64,000 bases of DNA from Streptomyces sp. NBC_00154 (GTDB lineage: Bacteria; Actinomycetota; Actinomycetes; Streptomycetales; Streptomycetaceae), in contig NZ_JAPEMI010000001.1 of NCBI RefSeq assembly GCF_026342835.1, positions 7,942,501 through 8,006,500 of the forward strand, in the 5' to 3' direction. Within the stretch, counting starts at the first letter, position 1; each line of letters opens with the position of its first letter. Below, piece by piece: positions 8,346-16,672 of this stretch. The notes beneath the pieces were generated by a model that saw only the letters and a list, made by a program, of their open reading frames with translations, searched no databases and was not told the origin of the DNA. The position numbers and the translations under genes are program-made.

Positions 8346-9581
8346 TTAGCGGGACGAAATCGTCTCCGCCTTCCGGCCGACGTTGTGAGGCGTCGTCCAC
8401 AGCGCGCCGAGGGCGGCGAGCCCGGAAAGGACGGCGAGCGCGCCGAACAGTCGGGCGTAGCCGCCGATCATCGCGGCCAGAGTGGCACCGGCGAAGGGGG
8501 CAAGTGCAGCGGCGATGCCGGTCGGCGCGGCCAGGAGACCGGACAGACGTCCGTAATGCGAGGTGCCCCAACGATCGGTTACGGCAGTGGCCTGGAGCAA
8601 CGTGAGGTTGCCGCGGACCATGCCGGCCGCCATCGAGAGGACAACCAGCAGGGAGTACGGGCCCGAAACGACCGCGAGCGCCCCGGTGGTGACGCCGCCG
8701 AGCGCGATCAGGACGGCCGTCCGAGCGGCTGGCCTCGTGCGGCGGGCGAGGGCGGCGTACACAGTGCGGCCGAGAGTCTGTCCGGCACCCCCGAGGCCGA
8801 GTGCCCAGGCAGCCTGGCCGGTGGAGTAACCGCGCTGCAGCAGGAGCGGCACCAGGGCGACGACCATGGCATAGACAGCAGCCGCTGAGAGGGTCAGGAC
8901 ACAGGCGAGCATCCAGAACGGCCTGCTGCGTGCCACGCTGACTGCGCTCCACGCGTCGTGGGCAGGAGTTGGCGGTGCCGCCGGCCAGGGGACGTTCAGT
9001 GCGAGGGCGTGGGTGGGAATCGTTACGGCGGCAAGGATCAGGGCGAGGACGGCGTACGTCGCGCGCCAGGACAGGTGGTCGGCGAGCGCGGCAGTGGCGG
9101 GCGCGAAGACAGTGGAGGCAAGGCCGCCGGCGAGGGTGACGATGGTGAGCGCACGGACGTGGTCGGGTGACCACCAGCGGGTGAGGGCGGCGAAGGCGGG
9201 CTGGTAGAAGGTGGACGCCATCGCCAGCCCGGCCAGCAGCCATCCGGCGAAGAACACCAGCAAGTTCGGGGCGACCGCCAGGATCAGGAGGCTTACCGTG
9301 CCGAGGATCGAGCCGGTGGTCATGACGGTGCGCGGCCCGTGCTGGTCGATGACGCGGCCTACGCGGATTCCGACGAATGCGGAGACGAGCAGGGCCAGGG
9401 AGAACGCGCCGGTCGTCACACCGCTCGGCCAGCCGGTCGCGGCGGTGATCTTGGGGTTCAGCACGGGGAAGGCGTAGTAGACGATGCCCCAGCTGGTGAT
9501 CTGTGTGGCACACAGCGCCGGCAGAGCCCGGCGCGGCCGTCGGCAGGTGCCGACGACGGGCCGGGCTTCGACAGAGTGCAC
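8346..9581 (-). CDS. MFS transporter, probable arsenical exporter
   Basis: Integral membrane protein of 411 residues with about twelve hydrophobic segments and the MFS cytoplasmic-loop signature (GIRVGRVIDQHGPRTVM) after the second helix. The GTG start at 9581 lies three bases after the stop of the flavoprotein gene, so the two are co-transcribed and probably coupled. The divergent neighbours are two arsR genes with an operator between, so induction by arsenite is likely. MFS proteins in ars operons (for example the ArsJ and ArsK families) export modified arsenicals or arsenite; which applies here is inference. No unusual Cys-rich tail is seen. Confidence 0.75.
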   Translation of the reverse strand: MHSVEARPVVGTCRRPRRALPALCATQITSWGIVYYAFPVLNPKITAATGWPSGVTTGAFSLALLVSAFVGIRVGRVIDQHGPRTVMTTGSILGTVSLLILAVAPNLLVFFAGWLLAGLAMASTFYQPAFAALTRWWSPDHVRALTIVTLAGGLASTVFAPATAALADHLSWRATYAVLALILAAVTIPTHALALNVPWPAAPPTPAHDAWSAVSVARSRPFWMLACVLTLSAAAVYAMVVALVPLLLQRGYSTGQAAWALGLGGAGQTLGRTVYAALARRTRPAARTAVLIALGGVTTGALAVVSGPYSLLVVLSMAAGMVRGNLTLLQATAVTDRWGTSHYGRLSGLLAAPTGIAAALAPFAGATLAAMIGGYARLFGALAVLSGLAALGALWTTPHNVGRKAETISSR

Positions 9582-9584
9582 CCC

Positions 9585-10952
9585 TTAGCTGCCGGTGATG
9601 AAGCCGACCGGCGCGCTGGTGCCGATCTGAAGGGTCTCGGGTGCACCGCAGCAACTGCTGCCGCCATCCTGCGCTTCGACGGGCTGGTCGAACAGTCCAG
9701 AGCCGCCGCAGACGCCGGTCTCGGGAAGGGTCAGTTCGACGCGTTCGGCGGCCTCACGGTCTCCGGCGATGGAGGCCGCGATGGAACGGACCTGCTCGTA
9801 GCCGGTCATGGCCAGGAAGGTGGGGGCGCGGCCGTAGGACTTCATACCGACCAGGTACATGTCCTTCTCGGGGTGGGACAGTTCCTTCGCACCGTGGGGG
9901 TAGACCGTGCCACAGGAGTGGACGTTGGGGTCGATCAGCGGGGCCAGCTCGGTGGGCGCCTGAAGACGCTCGTCGAGGTCCAGGCGAACCTCACCGAGGT
10001 AGGACAGGTCAGGGCGGAAACCGGTCAGCACGATGACCTCATCGACGGGCGCGCTGCGTGAGCCGTCCTCGGAGACCAAGGTGAGAGCGCCATCGCCGTT
10101 GGCGGAGATCTCAGCAATGCGGAAGCCGGTGACGGCGTCGGCGTGTCCGGCGTCCACCGCTGCCTTGGCGGCCAGACCCAATGCTCCGCGGGCCGGGAGC
10201 TGGTCGGCCTGGCCACCGCCGTAGGTGGACTGGCTGATGCCGCGACGCAGGATCCACAGAGCGTGGGTCCCAGGGGCGGTCTTGGCCAGCTCGGCCAGCG
10301 AAGCGAGCGCGGTGAAGGCCGAAGCGCCGCTGCCGACGACAGCGGTGCGCCTGCCGGCATAGCGGTTGCGGTCGCCGTCACTGTTCAGGTCGGGCACACG
10401 GTAGGTGACGCGGTCGGAGTGGGCGCTTTCCCCGAGAGCGGCCAGTCCGTTGGCTCCGGCGGGTGCGGGGGTGGACCAGGTGCCGGAGGCGTCGATGACC
10501 GCGCGGGCGAGGATGCGGATCTCGGTTCCGTCGGCAGTCGTGGCATGGACGGTGAAGGGCTGCTGCTCGCGGTCGGCGTCGACGATGCGGTCGCGTCCCG
10601 CGCGGGCGACGCCGGTGACGGTGGTGTTGAGACGGACGCGGGTACCGAGGGCATCCGCCAAAGGCTGCAGGTACTTGTCGACCCAGTCGGCACCGGTCGG
10701 GTAGCCGGCGCCGTCGGGGCGGTTCCAACCGGTCGCTGCCAGAACCTTTTCAGCGGCGGGATCGATGACCTCGTCCCAGGTGGAGAACAACCTGACGTGG
10801 GACCAGTCGCGCACGGCGGCTGCCGGTTCGGGGCCGGCCTCCAGGACGAGCGGTTCGAGGCCGCGGCCGACAAGATGGGCTGCGGCCGCGAGGCCGACGG
10901 GGCCCGCACCGATGATAACGACGGGGAGTTCAGCGGTCTCAGGAGTGGTCAT
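9585..10952 (-). CDS. FAD-dependent oxidoreductase with Cys-rich C-terminal tail (ArsO-like)
   Basis: 455-residue cytoplasmic flavoprotein. The N-terminal FAD-binding Rossmann motif VVIIGAGPVGLAAAAHL is followed by an NAD(P)-binding GSGASA motif near residue 210, and an FxxD-type VIVLTGFRPDLSYLG block near residue 320. This layout resembles flavin monooxygenase-like proteins found in ars operons. The C-terminus carries an extra tail with Cys residues (TGVCGGSG, then SSCCGAPETLQ), the same CCG motif as in the small peptides of the neighbouring cluster, suggesting trivalent arsenic binding. It is first in an operon with the MFS gene and divergent from arsR, across the TTAGATATATATCTAA palindrome. 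Confidence 0.75.
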   Translation of the reverse strand: MTTPETAELPVVIIGAGPVGLAAAAHLVGRGLEPLVLEAGPEPAAAVRDWSHVRLFSTWDEVIDPAAEKVLAATGWNRPDGAGYPTGADWVDKYLQPLADALGTRVRLNTTVTGVARAGRDRIVDADREQQPFTVHATTADGTEIRILARAVIDASGTWSTPAPAGANGLAALGESAHSDRVTYRVPDLNSDGDRNRYAGRRTAVVGSGASAFTALASLAELAKTAPGTHALWILRRGISQSTYGGGQADQLPARGALGLAAKAAVDAGHADAVTGFRIAEISANGDGALTLVSEDGSRSAPVDEVIVLTGFRPDLSYLGEVRLDLDERLQAPTELAPLIDPNVHSCGTVYPHGAKELSHPEKDMYLVGMKSYGRAPTFLAMTGYEQVRSIAASIAGDREAAERVELTLPETGVCGGSGLFDQPVEAQDGGSSCCGAPETLQIGTSAPVGFITGS

Positions 10953-11000
10953 CGCTCTGCGTCCTTCGTTGTCGCGGGAGTTCGCCGACCGGGTATCTGA

Positions 11001-11016
11001 TTAGATATATATCTAA
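11001..11016. promoter_or_regulatory. ArsR-type palindromic operator
   Basis: A perfect 16-bp AT-rich palindrome TTAGATATATATCTAA in the divergent region between the flavoprotein gene and arsR. A related half-symmetric site (ATAGATGCATGTCTAAA) overlaps the start of the 11067 arsR gene, and TTAGATATGTCTCTAGA lies upstream of the molybdoenzyme gene. This suggests a shared ArsR-family recognition sequence. Confidence 0.65.
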
Positions 11017-11066
11017 CCTGTGCTCCATAGCTTGCCTCCGATATCGACGAGTGTCAACATAGATGC

Positions 11067-11420
11067 ATGTCTAAATCTCAGATCGAGGACACCTCGCCGA
11101 CGGCACCACCCTGCTGTCAGCCCATAACCTCCGCCGCCCTGTCGGAGGCCGACGCCGAACACATGGCCTCGATGTTCAAGGCGCTGGCCGATCCGGTCCG
11201 ACTGCGCCTGTTCTCAAGGGTCGCCTCGCACCCGGCAGGCGAAGCATGCGTCTGCGACATCTCAGACGTCGGCGTTTCGCAACCGACGGTCTCCCACCAC
11301 CTCAAGAAGCTGCGCGAGGCGGGACTGCTCGCGTCCGAGCGCCGCGGCACCTGGGTCTACTACCGCATCGCTCCGCAGCCGGTGGCGGCCATGTCCGCCC
11401 TCCTCGCGCTGCGGAGCTAG
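11067..11420 (+). CDS. arsR: ArsR-family arsenic-responsive repressor
   Basis: 117-residue winged-helix repressor. The N-terminal vicinal cysteines (PPCCQP, residues 16-17) and the CVCD motif near residue 60, at the start of the DNA-recognition helix, form a likely trivalent-arsenic site. The HTH core is VGVSQPTVSHHLKKLREAGL and the wing is RRGTWVYYRI. The start codon lies inside an ATAGATGCATGTCTAAA operator-like sequence, implying autoregulation. It is divergent from the flavoprotein-MFS operon, followed 70 bases later by a close paralogue. Confidence 0.9.
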   Translation: MSKSQIEDTSPTAPPCCQPITSAALSEADAEHMASMFKALADPVRLRLFSRVASHPAGEACVCDISDVGVSQPTVSHHLKKLREAGLLASERRGTWVYYRIAPQPVAAMSALLALRS

Positions 11421-11490
11421 CCCACGGGGGCCAGCCAGCCCTCGGGGCTGGACCGTTGCCTGCTGTATCGACACATGCAAAAATAAATAC

Positions 11491-11862
11491 ATGTCGAACC
11501 TGAGTACGGTTCCATTCGCGCCGGGCACGAATAGCACCGCCGTCCCCTGCTGCTCCCCGATCATCGCCGCCGAGCTGTCGGCCCTGGACGCCGAGCGTCT
11601 GGCTGCGCTGTTCAAGGCTCTGTCCGACCCCGTGCGGCTGCGACTGCTGTCGCGTGTCGCCTCCCACCCGGCCGGCGAGGCATGCGTGTGCGACATCGCG
11701 GATGTCGGCGTTTCGCAGCCGACGGTCTCTCACCACCTCAAGAAGCTGCGCGAGGCGGGCCTGTTGACCTCACAGCGCCGCCGAACCTGGGTCTACTACC
11801 GCCTTGACCAGGACGTGCTCACAGCGCTCGCGGCGCTGCTCGTGCTTCCCTCCCGCGGGTAG
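11491..11862 (+). CDS. arsR: ArsR-family arsenic-responsive repressor, tandem paralogue
   Basis: 123-residue protein very similar to its upstream neighbour: the same VPCCSP N-terminal cysteine pair, CVCD motif, VGVSQPTVSHHLKKLREAGL recognition helix and RRTWVYYRL wing. The first 25 residues and the end differ. The ATG overlaps an interrupted repeat CGACACATG...CATGTCG (11469-11496), a possible private operator. Tandem duplication followed by divergence suggests the pair recognise related but separable operators, or sense different metalloids. Confidence 0.9.
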   Translation: MSNLSTVPFAPGTNSTAVPCCSPIIAAELSALDAERLAALFKALSDPVRLRLLSRVASHPAGEACVCDIADVGVSQPTVSHHLKKLREAGLLTSQRRRTWVYYRLDQDVLTALAALLVLPSRG

Positions 11863-12142
11863 AGCTGGACGTCTCGGGTGCACAGCACCTTTGTCTTCGG
11901 CGGAGCGCCAGCGAGGAGTTAGAGCACCCTGGGGCTCTCGTAGAACGGTGACGGCCCCGGAGGGAACCCGTCTAGGAGCAGTCGTCAAAGCGGCACGCCC
12001 ACATCAGGAGTGATGCGAGCGTGACGTCTGCTTGGTAGCAGCCGTCGGCCTTGTCGTCATGGTGCTCTTTGAATTTGGCTCTGACCGCGATTGCGTGATG
12101 TCCGAAAGCGCGGACGCAAAGCTGTATGCCAGAGTGAGAGCC

Positions 12143-12556
12143 ATGACCCGTCCCGAGTTTGATGACGAGCTGACCCCATTCCTTCAGGGGTCTACTTCGG
12201 CATCATGGTCTGTTAGAGCGGCCTCAGGCCGGCGTCTGGCAGCCGTCGCGGAGGTTCCCGAAGTAGCTGAGGTCCTGCACCGGCTGTTGCTGGATGGTCG
12301 CGACACGTTCGTCACTCAAGAGACGGCGGAGGCTCTGCTCGGACGCTGGGACGTGCTTGGTCTGCGCATGGTGCTGGCCGCGCTCGCCAGCGCGGATGAC
12401 GACACTGGCGATCACCTTGATGCCGCAATTCTCAATGTGTGCCGTCAGTCCGAGGAGGACGGGGAACGGCTCGTGGCACTGTGCTCAGTGTTGACATCGG
12501 ATGCGGATACCGCCGTAAGCGGGGAAGCCCGCAGGATTCTCGAACCACTGAGGTGA
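12143..12556 (+). CDS. Hypothetical HEAT-repeat-like protein
   Basis: About 137 residues, mostly alpha-helical. The pattern of short helices with Ala/Leu heptads (RRLAAVAEVPEVAEVLHRLLLD, AEALLGRWDVLGLRMVLAAL) resembles HEAT-type repeats of small Streptomyces immunity-like or scaffold proteins. ATG 12143 is preceded by AGAGTGAGAG; an in-frame ATG at 12098 would add 15 residues. Nothing in the neighbourhood indicates a role, and it is followed by a transposase remnant. Function unknown. Confidence 0.5.
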   Translation: MTRPEFDDELTPFLQGSTSASWSVRAASGRRLAAVAEVPEVAEVLHRLLLDGRDTFVTQETAEALLGRWDVLGLRMVLAALASADDDTGDHLDAAILNVCRQSEEDGERLVALCSVLTSDADTAVSGEARRILEPLR

Positions 12557-12564
12557 CCTGCCCG

Positions 12565-12960
12565 CTACCTACCCTGAGTGAGGAATCGGGTCTGGAGGAG
12601 CGTGAAGGAGGCCCGTCCGTGCATCGCTCTCTTGAGCGTTTTGACCCGGTTGACGTGGCCTTCGACGACGACAGAGCTCCACGTGAGGGTGACGCCCCCA
12701 GCGACGGCATCGAGGTCGCGGCGAAGAAAGCCAGCAAAGCCGCTCACGAGCTTGGATGCGTCCTGCTCGGCTTGGCGGATCCAGACGCTCAGTAAGTAGC
12801 CACGCCGGTTGCGAAGCGAAGAAACGTGCGAGGCCGCAAGCCCGGGTGATGTCACAGCAGGCCAGGCGGACTTCGAGCAGTCGCGGCTGCTGGCCGTCGG
12901 TTAGGGCCTCTCGTGGCCTCACCGCCCTCCTGGGGACCACGGGCCCGAGCGATAGCTTCA
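12565..12960 (-). pseudogene. ISL3-family transposase remnant
   Basis: On the minus strand the last 97 codons read FLRRDLDAVAGGVTLTWSS then VVVEGHVNRVKTLKRAMHGR and ASFTLLQTRFL. This is the diagnostic C-terminal block of ISL3 transposases (WSxGxVEGHVxRVKxLKRxMYGR). Upstream sequence to about 12960 is compatible with more of the gene but frameshifted. No terminal repeats were found. It is a decayed fragment. Confidence 0.65.
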
Positions 12961-13005
12961 CGCAACGGCGACCAGAACCGCCACCAAGATCCTCAGCAAA
13001 TGGGC

Positions 13006-13037
13006 GGACACCAGGAACCTGCAGGTTCCTGGTGTCC
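13006..13037. terminator. Perfect 32-bp palindrome, terminator of the long minus-strand cluster
   Basis: A perfect inverted repeat (16-base arm starting GGACACCAGGAACC) with no loop, located 12 bases past the stop of the last minus-strand gene (13049). Its position suits transcription termination of the cluster. There is no T-run, as is common in high-GC hosts. Confidence 0.65.
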
Positions 13038-13048
13038 GTCTGGAGTCC

Positions 13049-13984
13049 TCAGACAGGTTTGATCTCGTGCACCGTCGTGCCCGCCAGATCCACCCCGCGG
13101 AAGGGCTGTACACCGAGTGCGGGGTCGGCGGTGAACACGTTCAGCCACAGCGGAGATGCCACGGCCTCATTCTCGTCCCGGGCGGGGGAGTAGGACAGCA
13201 GCAGCGCCGGGTCGGACAGTTCCGAGAACCGGACAACACGGTCGGCCTGGTGTGAGCCGCTGCCAGGCTCGGCCCGCTGCGAGGGGACCGCTGTGAACCC
13301 GAGCCGGGACTTGAAGCTGAACAGGCCGGACTTCACGACGTGCCCGTAGAGGTTGATGTCACGTCCCAGAGAGACCCAGCGCCGGCGCCGGCGCCGCGCT
13401 TCGCGCAGTGCTTCCCAGTACAGCACCCGGGCCAGGCTGTCGCTGCGCTGGTTGGAGCTGACGGCCGAGAAACGCGCCCGGATCTCGTCAGTGGCGGGAA
13501 GGTCCTGGTTCAGGCAGACGCCCACCACCTCGTCCTGCGCGCGGACCCTGACGACGCAGTAGGTGTCCGCCTCGGACAGGATCTGTTCGCGCTGTTCGAC
13601 CGCGACGGCCCAGCCGTTGCGCATTTGGGAGATCTGCTGCTCATACAGCCCGAGGAACTCGGTGAGCGTCGCGACGGTGAGGGGCTCGGTGGTGATGTGC
13701 AGTCCGGACGCAGTGGCGTTGCGGTAGGCGACGCGAATGTCGTAGCGGTCCTTGCGGGGCAGACCGGCGAGAAACTCCTCCTCGGTTGCGCGGGTCTGGG
13801 CCCGCCACAGCAGGACCTGCGGTTTGGGCAGGAAGCCGGCCTCCCGCAGCTGCGGCCAGGTCTCGACGGGCGGGTCCTGGACGCGCACAACGTCGACTTC
13901 CTGCTCATAGACACGCCAGTCCCCGTTCAGAGCCTGGTCGACGTCGACGAGGGCCATGGGCAGACCCATCGGGCTGACTTTCAC
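13049..13984 (-). CDS. GNAT/Fem-like acyl- or aminoacyl-transferase
   Basis: 311 residues (GTG start). The central part shows a GNAT-like fold pattern with LPRKDRYDIRVAYRNATASG, the VVRVRAQDEVVGVCLNQD strand, and RVLYWEALREARRRRRRWVSLG, followed by NLYGHVVKSGLFSFKSRLGF, resembling the C-terminal half of Fem-type and PF13480-like transferases (the conserved KxxLGF region). It is the last gene of the minus-strand cluster, overlapping the copper ATPase stop by four bases (GTGA), and precedes the terminator palindrome. In phosphonopeptide pathways Fem-like enzymes transfer amino acids from tRNA. A similar job here is inference; lysine or protein acylation are alternatives. Confidence 0.6.
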   Translation of the reverse strand: MKVSPMGLPMALVDVDQALNGDWRVYEQEVDVVRVQDPPVETWPQLREAGFLPKPQVLLWRAQTRATEEEFLAGLPRKDRYDIRVAYRNATASGLHITTEPLTVATLTEFLGLYEQQISQMRNGWAVAVEQREQILSEADTYCVVRVRAQDEVVGVCLNQDLPATDEIRARFSAVSSNQRSDSLARVLYWEALREARRRRRRWVSLGRDINLYGHVVKSGLFSFKSRLGFTAVPSQRAEPGSGSHQADRVVRFSELSDPALLLSYSPARDENEAVASPLWLNVFTADPALGVQPFRGVDLAGTTVHEIKPV

Positions 13985-16326
13985 GAGGCTGCGACCGGGG
14001 TGTGCGGGTGCACCGGCTGTGCGGCCAGGGCCGACTGGGTGCCGGCGTCCGCGCGGGCTCGGGGCTTGAAGCGGCGCAGCCGCAGGCTGTTGGTGACCAC
14101 GAAGATGCTGGACAGAGCCATGGCCGCGCCGGCAATCATCGGGTTGAGGGTTCCCGAAGCCGCCAGCGGGATACCCGCGAGGTTGTAGATGAACGCCCAG
14201 AACAGATTGCCCTTGATCGTGCCGAGGGTGCGTCGTGACAAGCGGACCGCGTCGGCGGCGTCGCGCAGGTCTCCCCGGACGAGAGTGATGTCGCTGGCTT
14301 CGATGGCGGCGTCGGTGCCGCCGCCGATCGCGATGCCGAGATCGGCCTGGGCGAGGGCTGCGGCGTCGTTGACGCCGTCGCCGACCATGGCCACATTGCG
14401 GCCTTCGTCCTGCAGACGGCGTACGACGGCAGCCTTGTCCTGCGGCAGGACCTCGGCCTCGACCTCAGTGATGCCCATCTCGTCAGCGACACGACGGGCA
14501 GCGCCTGCGCTGTCGCCGGTGAGCAGAATGGGCGTGAGCCCGAGCTGGCGCATCTCGTCGATGGCCTGACGACTGGTGGGTTTGGCTTCGTCGGCGACGA
14601 ACAGCAGTCCGCGTATCTGGCCGTCCCAGCCGACCGCCACCAGCGTGTAGCCCCGCTCATCGGCGTCGGCGAGCCGCTTGCCGAGGTCGTCGGGCATGGT
14701 CATGCGCTCGCTGACCCAGGTGGGCCGGCCGACCACGATCTCGCGGTCGTCGACGCGCCCGGTCACGCCGTAGCCGGCGCTGGCCTGGAAGTCGGTCACC
14801 TTCGGCAGATCGGGACCGAGTTCGCGTGCCGCAGTGGTGACGGCCGCGGCGATGGGATGCTCGGAGGCGTGCTCGAGAGCTCCGGCCATCGTCAGGAGTT
14901 CGTGGCGGTCCACCGCGCCCTCGGCACAGGCCACGTCGACGAGCTGCATAGTGCCGGTGGTGACGGTGCCGGTCTTGTCGAGGACGACGGTGTCGATGCG
15001 GCGGGTGGATTCCAGAATGTGCGGGCCGCGGATGACAATGCCGAGCTGTGCGCCGCGGCCGGTGCCGACCAGCAACGCCGTGGGGGTGGCCAAGCCCAGG
15101 GAACAGGGGCAGGCCACGACGAGGACGGCGACGGCGGCGGTCAGGGCGACGGCGGCGTCCCCTCCGTTGCCGATCCAGAAGCCGCAGACGGCGACAGCGA
15201 TGGCGATGACCACAGGCACGAAGACGGCGGCGACGCGGTCGGCCAGGCGCTGCACGGGTGCCTTGCCGGCCTGGGCCTCGGAGACGAGACGGCTGATGTG
15301 GGCGAGCTGGGTGTCGGCGCCGACACGTTCGGCACGCACGATCAGCCGGCCGCTGGTGTTGACGGTCGCGCCGATGACGCTGTCGCCGACGGCGACTTCC
15401 TGGGGGACGCTTTCGCCCGTCAGCATCGAGGCGTCGACGGCGGAGGCGCCTTCGGTGACGATGCCGTCGGTGGCGATCTTCTCGCCGGGGCGTACGACGA
15501 AGTGGTCGCCGACGCGGAGCTCACCGATGGCGATGGTGACTTCCTGGCCTGCGCGCAGGGCGGTGACGTCCTTGGCACCCAGTTCGAGCAGAGCCCGCAC
15601 CGCGCTGCCGGCGCGGCGCTTGGCACGGTGTTCGGCGTAGCGGCCCACCAGGACGAAGAGAGTGAGGGAGGTGGCTACTTCGAGATAGATGTGGTGCAGG
15701 CCCTGTCCGGGTACCGGCTGCATCAAGAACGGCATCTGCATGCCGGTCAGTCCGGCGTAGCCGAAGATGAGCGCGTACAGCGACCAGCCGTAGGAGGCCA
15801 GTACGCCGATGGATATCAGCGTGTCCATGGTGCCGGTCGCGTGGCGCAAGTTCTTCCAGGCGACGGTGTGGAAGGGCCAGGCACCCCAGACAGCCACCGG
15901 CGAGGCGAGGGTCAGGGACAGCCACTGCCAGTTGTCGATTTGCAGCGGCGTGATCATCGCCATGGCGATGACGGGCAGGGTGAGCGCGAGGCAGATGAGG
16001 ATGCGCTGGCGCATGGACGCCAGTTCGCGGTCGGCGGCCTCCTCCGCTGTCTCGGCGGCCGCGGTCTCCGACGGCGCGGCCTGGGGCGGCGGAGGCTGGG
16101 CGGCGGTGTAGCCCATCTGCTCGACGGTGGTGATGAGGTCTTCAACCGTGTGCTCGCTGCTGTAGCTGACGTGGGCACGCTCGAGAGCGAAATTGACCTC
16201 GGCAGTCACGCCGTCGAGTCGGTTGAGTTTGCGTTCGATGCGGGCTGAGCAGGCACCGCAGGTCATGCCACCGATGTCGAGCGTGACCACAGCTGGATGT
16301 TCAGCCGTCGTGACGATGCCGGCCAT
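13981..16326 (-). CDS. copA: Copper-translocating P1B-type ATPase
   Basis: 781-residue membrane pump for export of Cu(I) from the cytoplasm. It has an N-terminal heavy-metal-binding domain with GMTCGACSARIE, about eight transmembrane helices, the transmembrane VACPCSLGLATP (CPC, Cu(I) class), the phosphorylation motif VVLDKTGTVTTG, the ATP-binding HP motif SEHPIAAAV and the hinge VGDGVNDAAAL. ATG 16326 follows a good GGAGAG site; longer upstream reading frame is not needed. It is preceded by copZ-like and a 31-residue membrane peptide gene, and is translationally coupled to the 3' GNAT gene. Copper export is unexpected in an arsenic cluster and may supply or protect a copper- or thiol-dependent step. 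Confidence 0.92.
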   Translation of the reverse strand: MAGIVTTAEHPAVVTLDIGGMTCGACSARIERKLNRLDGVTAEVNFALERAHVSYSSEHTVEDLITTVEQMGYTAAQPPPPQAAPSETAAAETAEEAADRELASMRQRILICLALTLPVIAMAMITPLQIDNWQWLSLTLASPVAVWGAWPFHTVAWKNLRHATGTMDTLISIGVLASYGWSLYALIFGYAGLTGMQMPFLMQPVPGQGLHHIYLEVATSLTLFVLVGRYAEHRAKRRAGSAVRALLELGAKDVTALRAGQEVTIAIGELRVGDHFVVRPGEKIATDGIVTEGASAVDASMLTGESVPQEVAVGDSVIGATVNTSGRLIVRAERVGADTQLAHISRLVSEAQAGKAPVQRLADRVAAVFVPVVIAIAVAVCGFWIGNGGDAAVALTAAVAVLVVACPCSLGLATPTALLVGTGRGAQLGIVIRGPHILESTRRIDTVVLDKTGTVTTGTMQLVDVACAEGAVDRHELLTMAGALEHASEHPIAAAVTTAARELGPDLPKVTDFQASAGYGVTGRVDDREIVVGRPTWVSERMTMPDDLGKRLADADERGYTLVAVGWDGQIRGLLFVADEAKPTSRQAIDEMRQLGLTPILLTGDSAGAARRVADEMGITEVEAEVLPQDKAAVVRRLQDEGRNVAMVGDGVNDAAALAQADLGIAIGGGTDAAIEASDITLVRGDLRDAADAVRLSRRTLGTIKGNLFWAFIYNLAGIPLAASGTLNPMIAGAAMALSSIFVVTNSLRLRRFKPRARADAGTQSALAAQPVHPHTPVAAS

Positions 16327-16358
16327 GACTGACTCTCCTTCGAAGGGGACGGGGCGGG

Positions 16359-16454
16359 CTACTGGGGTGGCAGTGCGGCGCCGACGAAGTAGGCGGCGGT
16401 GAAGCAGACGGCAAGGATGGCGCCGAAAAGGGCGAGCCGAGTGGCCGCGCTCAC
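16359..16454 (-). CDS. 31-residue single-helix membrane protein
   Basis: A short gene with GTG start overlapping the copZ-like stop by four bases (GTGA) and a TAG stop at 16359, 32 bases before the ATPase start. The peptide MSAATRLALFGAILAVCFTA is one transmembrane helix ending in AALPPQ. Similar tiny proteins precede copper ATPases in Streptomyces, as far as I recall. A role as a small subunit or membrane stabiliser of the pump is inference. Confidence 0.65.
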   Translation of the reverse strand: MSAATRLALFGAILAVCFTAAYFVGAALPPQ

Positions 16455-16672
16455 GCCGCGGATCCGGAGAACTCGTAGCCAGTGCGCTCAACGACAGCCT
16501 GGACCTCGTCAGCGGTGAAGGCCTTCGGCGAGCTGATCGTCACGCGGCCGCTCTTGTGGTCGACGCTGACTTCCGTGCCTTCGCCGAGGTCGGTCTCAAT
16601 GGCAGTGCGGATGCGCTTGGCGCAGCCGCCGCAGGTCATGCCGCGGACTTCGAAGACGCTCGGGGTGCTCAT
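16451..16672 (-). CDS. copZ: Copper chaperone, heavy-metal-associated domain
   Basis: 73-residue cytoplasmic chaperone with one ferredoxin-like HMA domain: metal site GMTCGGCAKRI (CxxC at residues 14-17), typical beta strand VSVDHKSGRVTI and the closing GYEF. The family binds Cu(I) and hands it to the P-type ATPase, encoded 125 bases downstream. It overlaps the aminotransferase stop by four bases (ATGA), so copper handling and amino-acid metabolism are co-translated here. Confidence 0.88.
   Translation of the reverse strand: MSTPSVFEVRGMTCGGCAKRIRTAIETDLGEGTEVSVDHKSGRVTISSPKAFTADEVQAVVERTGYEFSGSAA

Noticed and set aside
8152..9654. 500-codon minus-strand frame overlapping the MFS gene
   Set aside because: Arg/His/Pro-rich and without membrane or domain pattern; it is the shifted frame of the MFS transporter.
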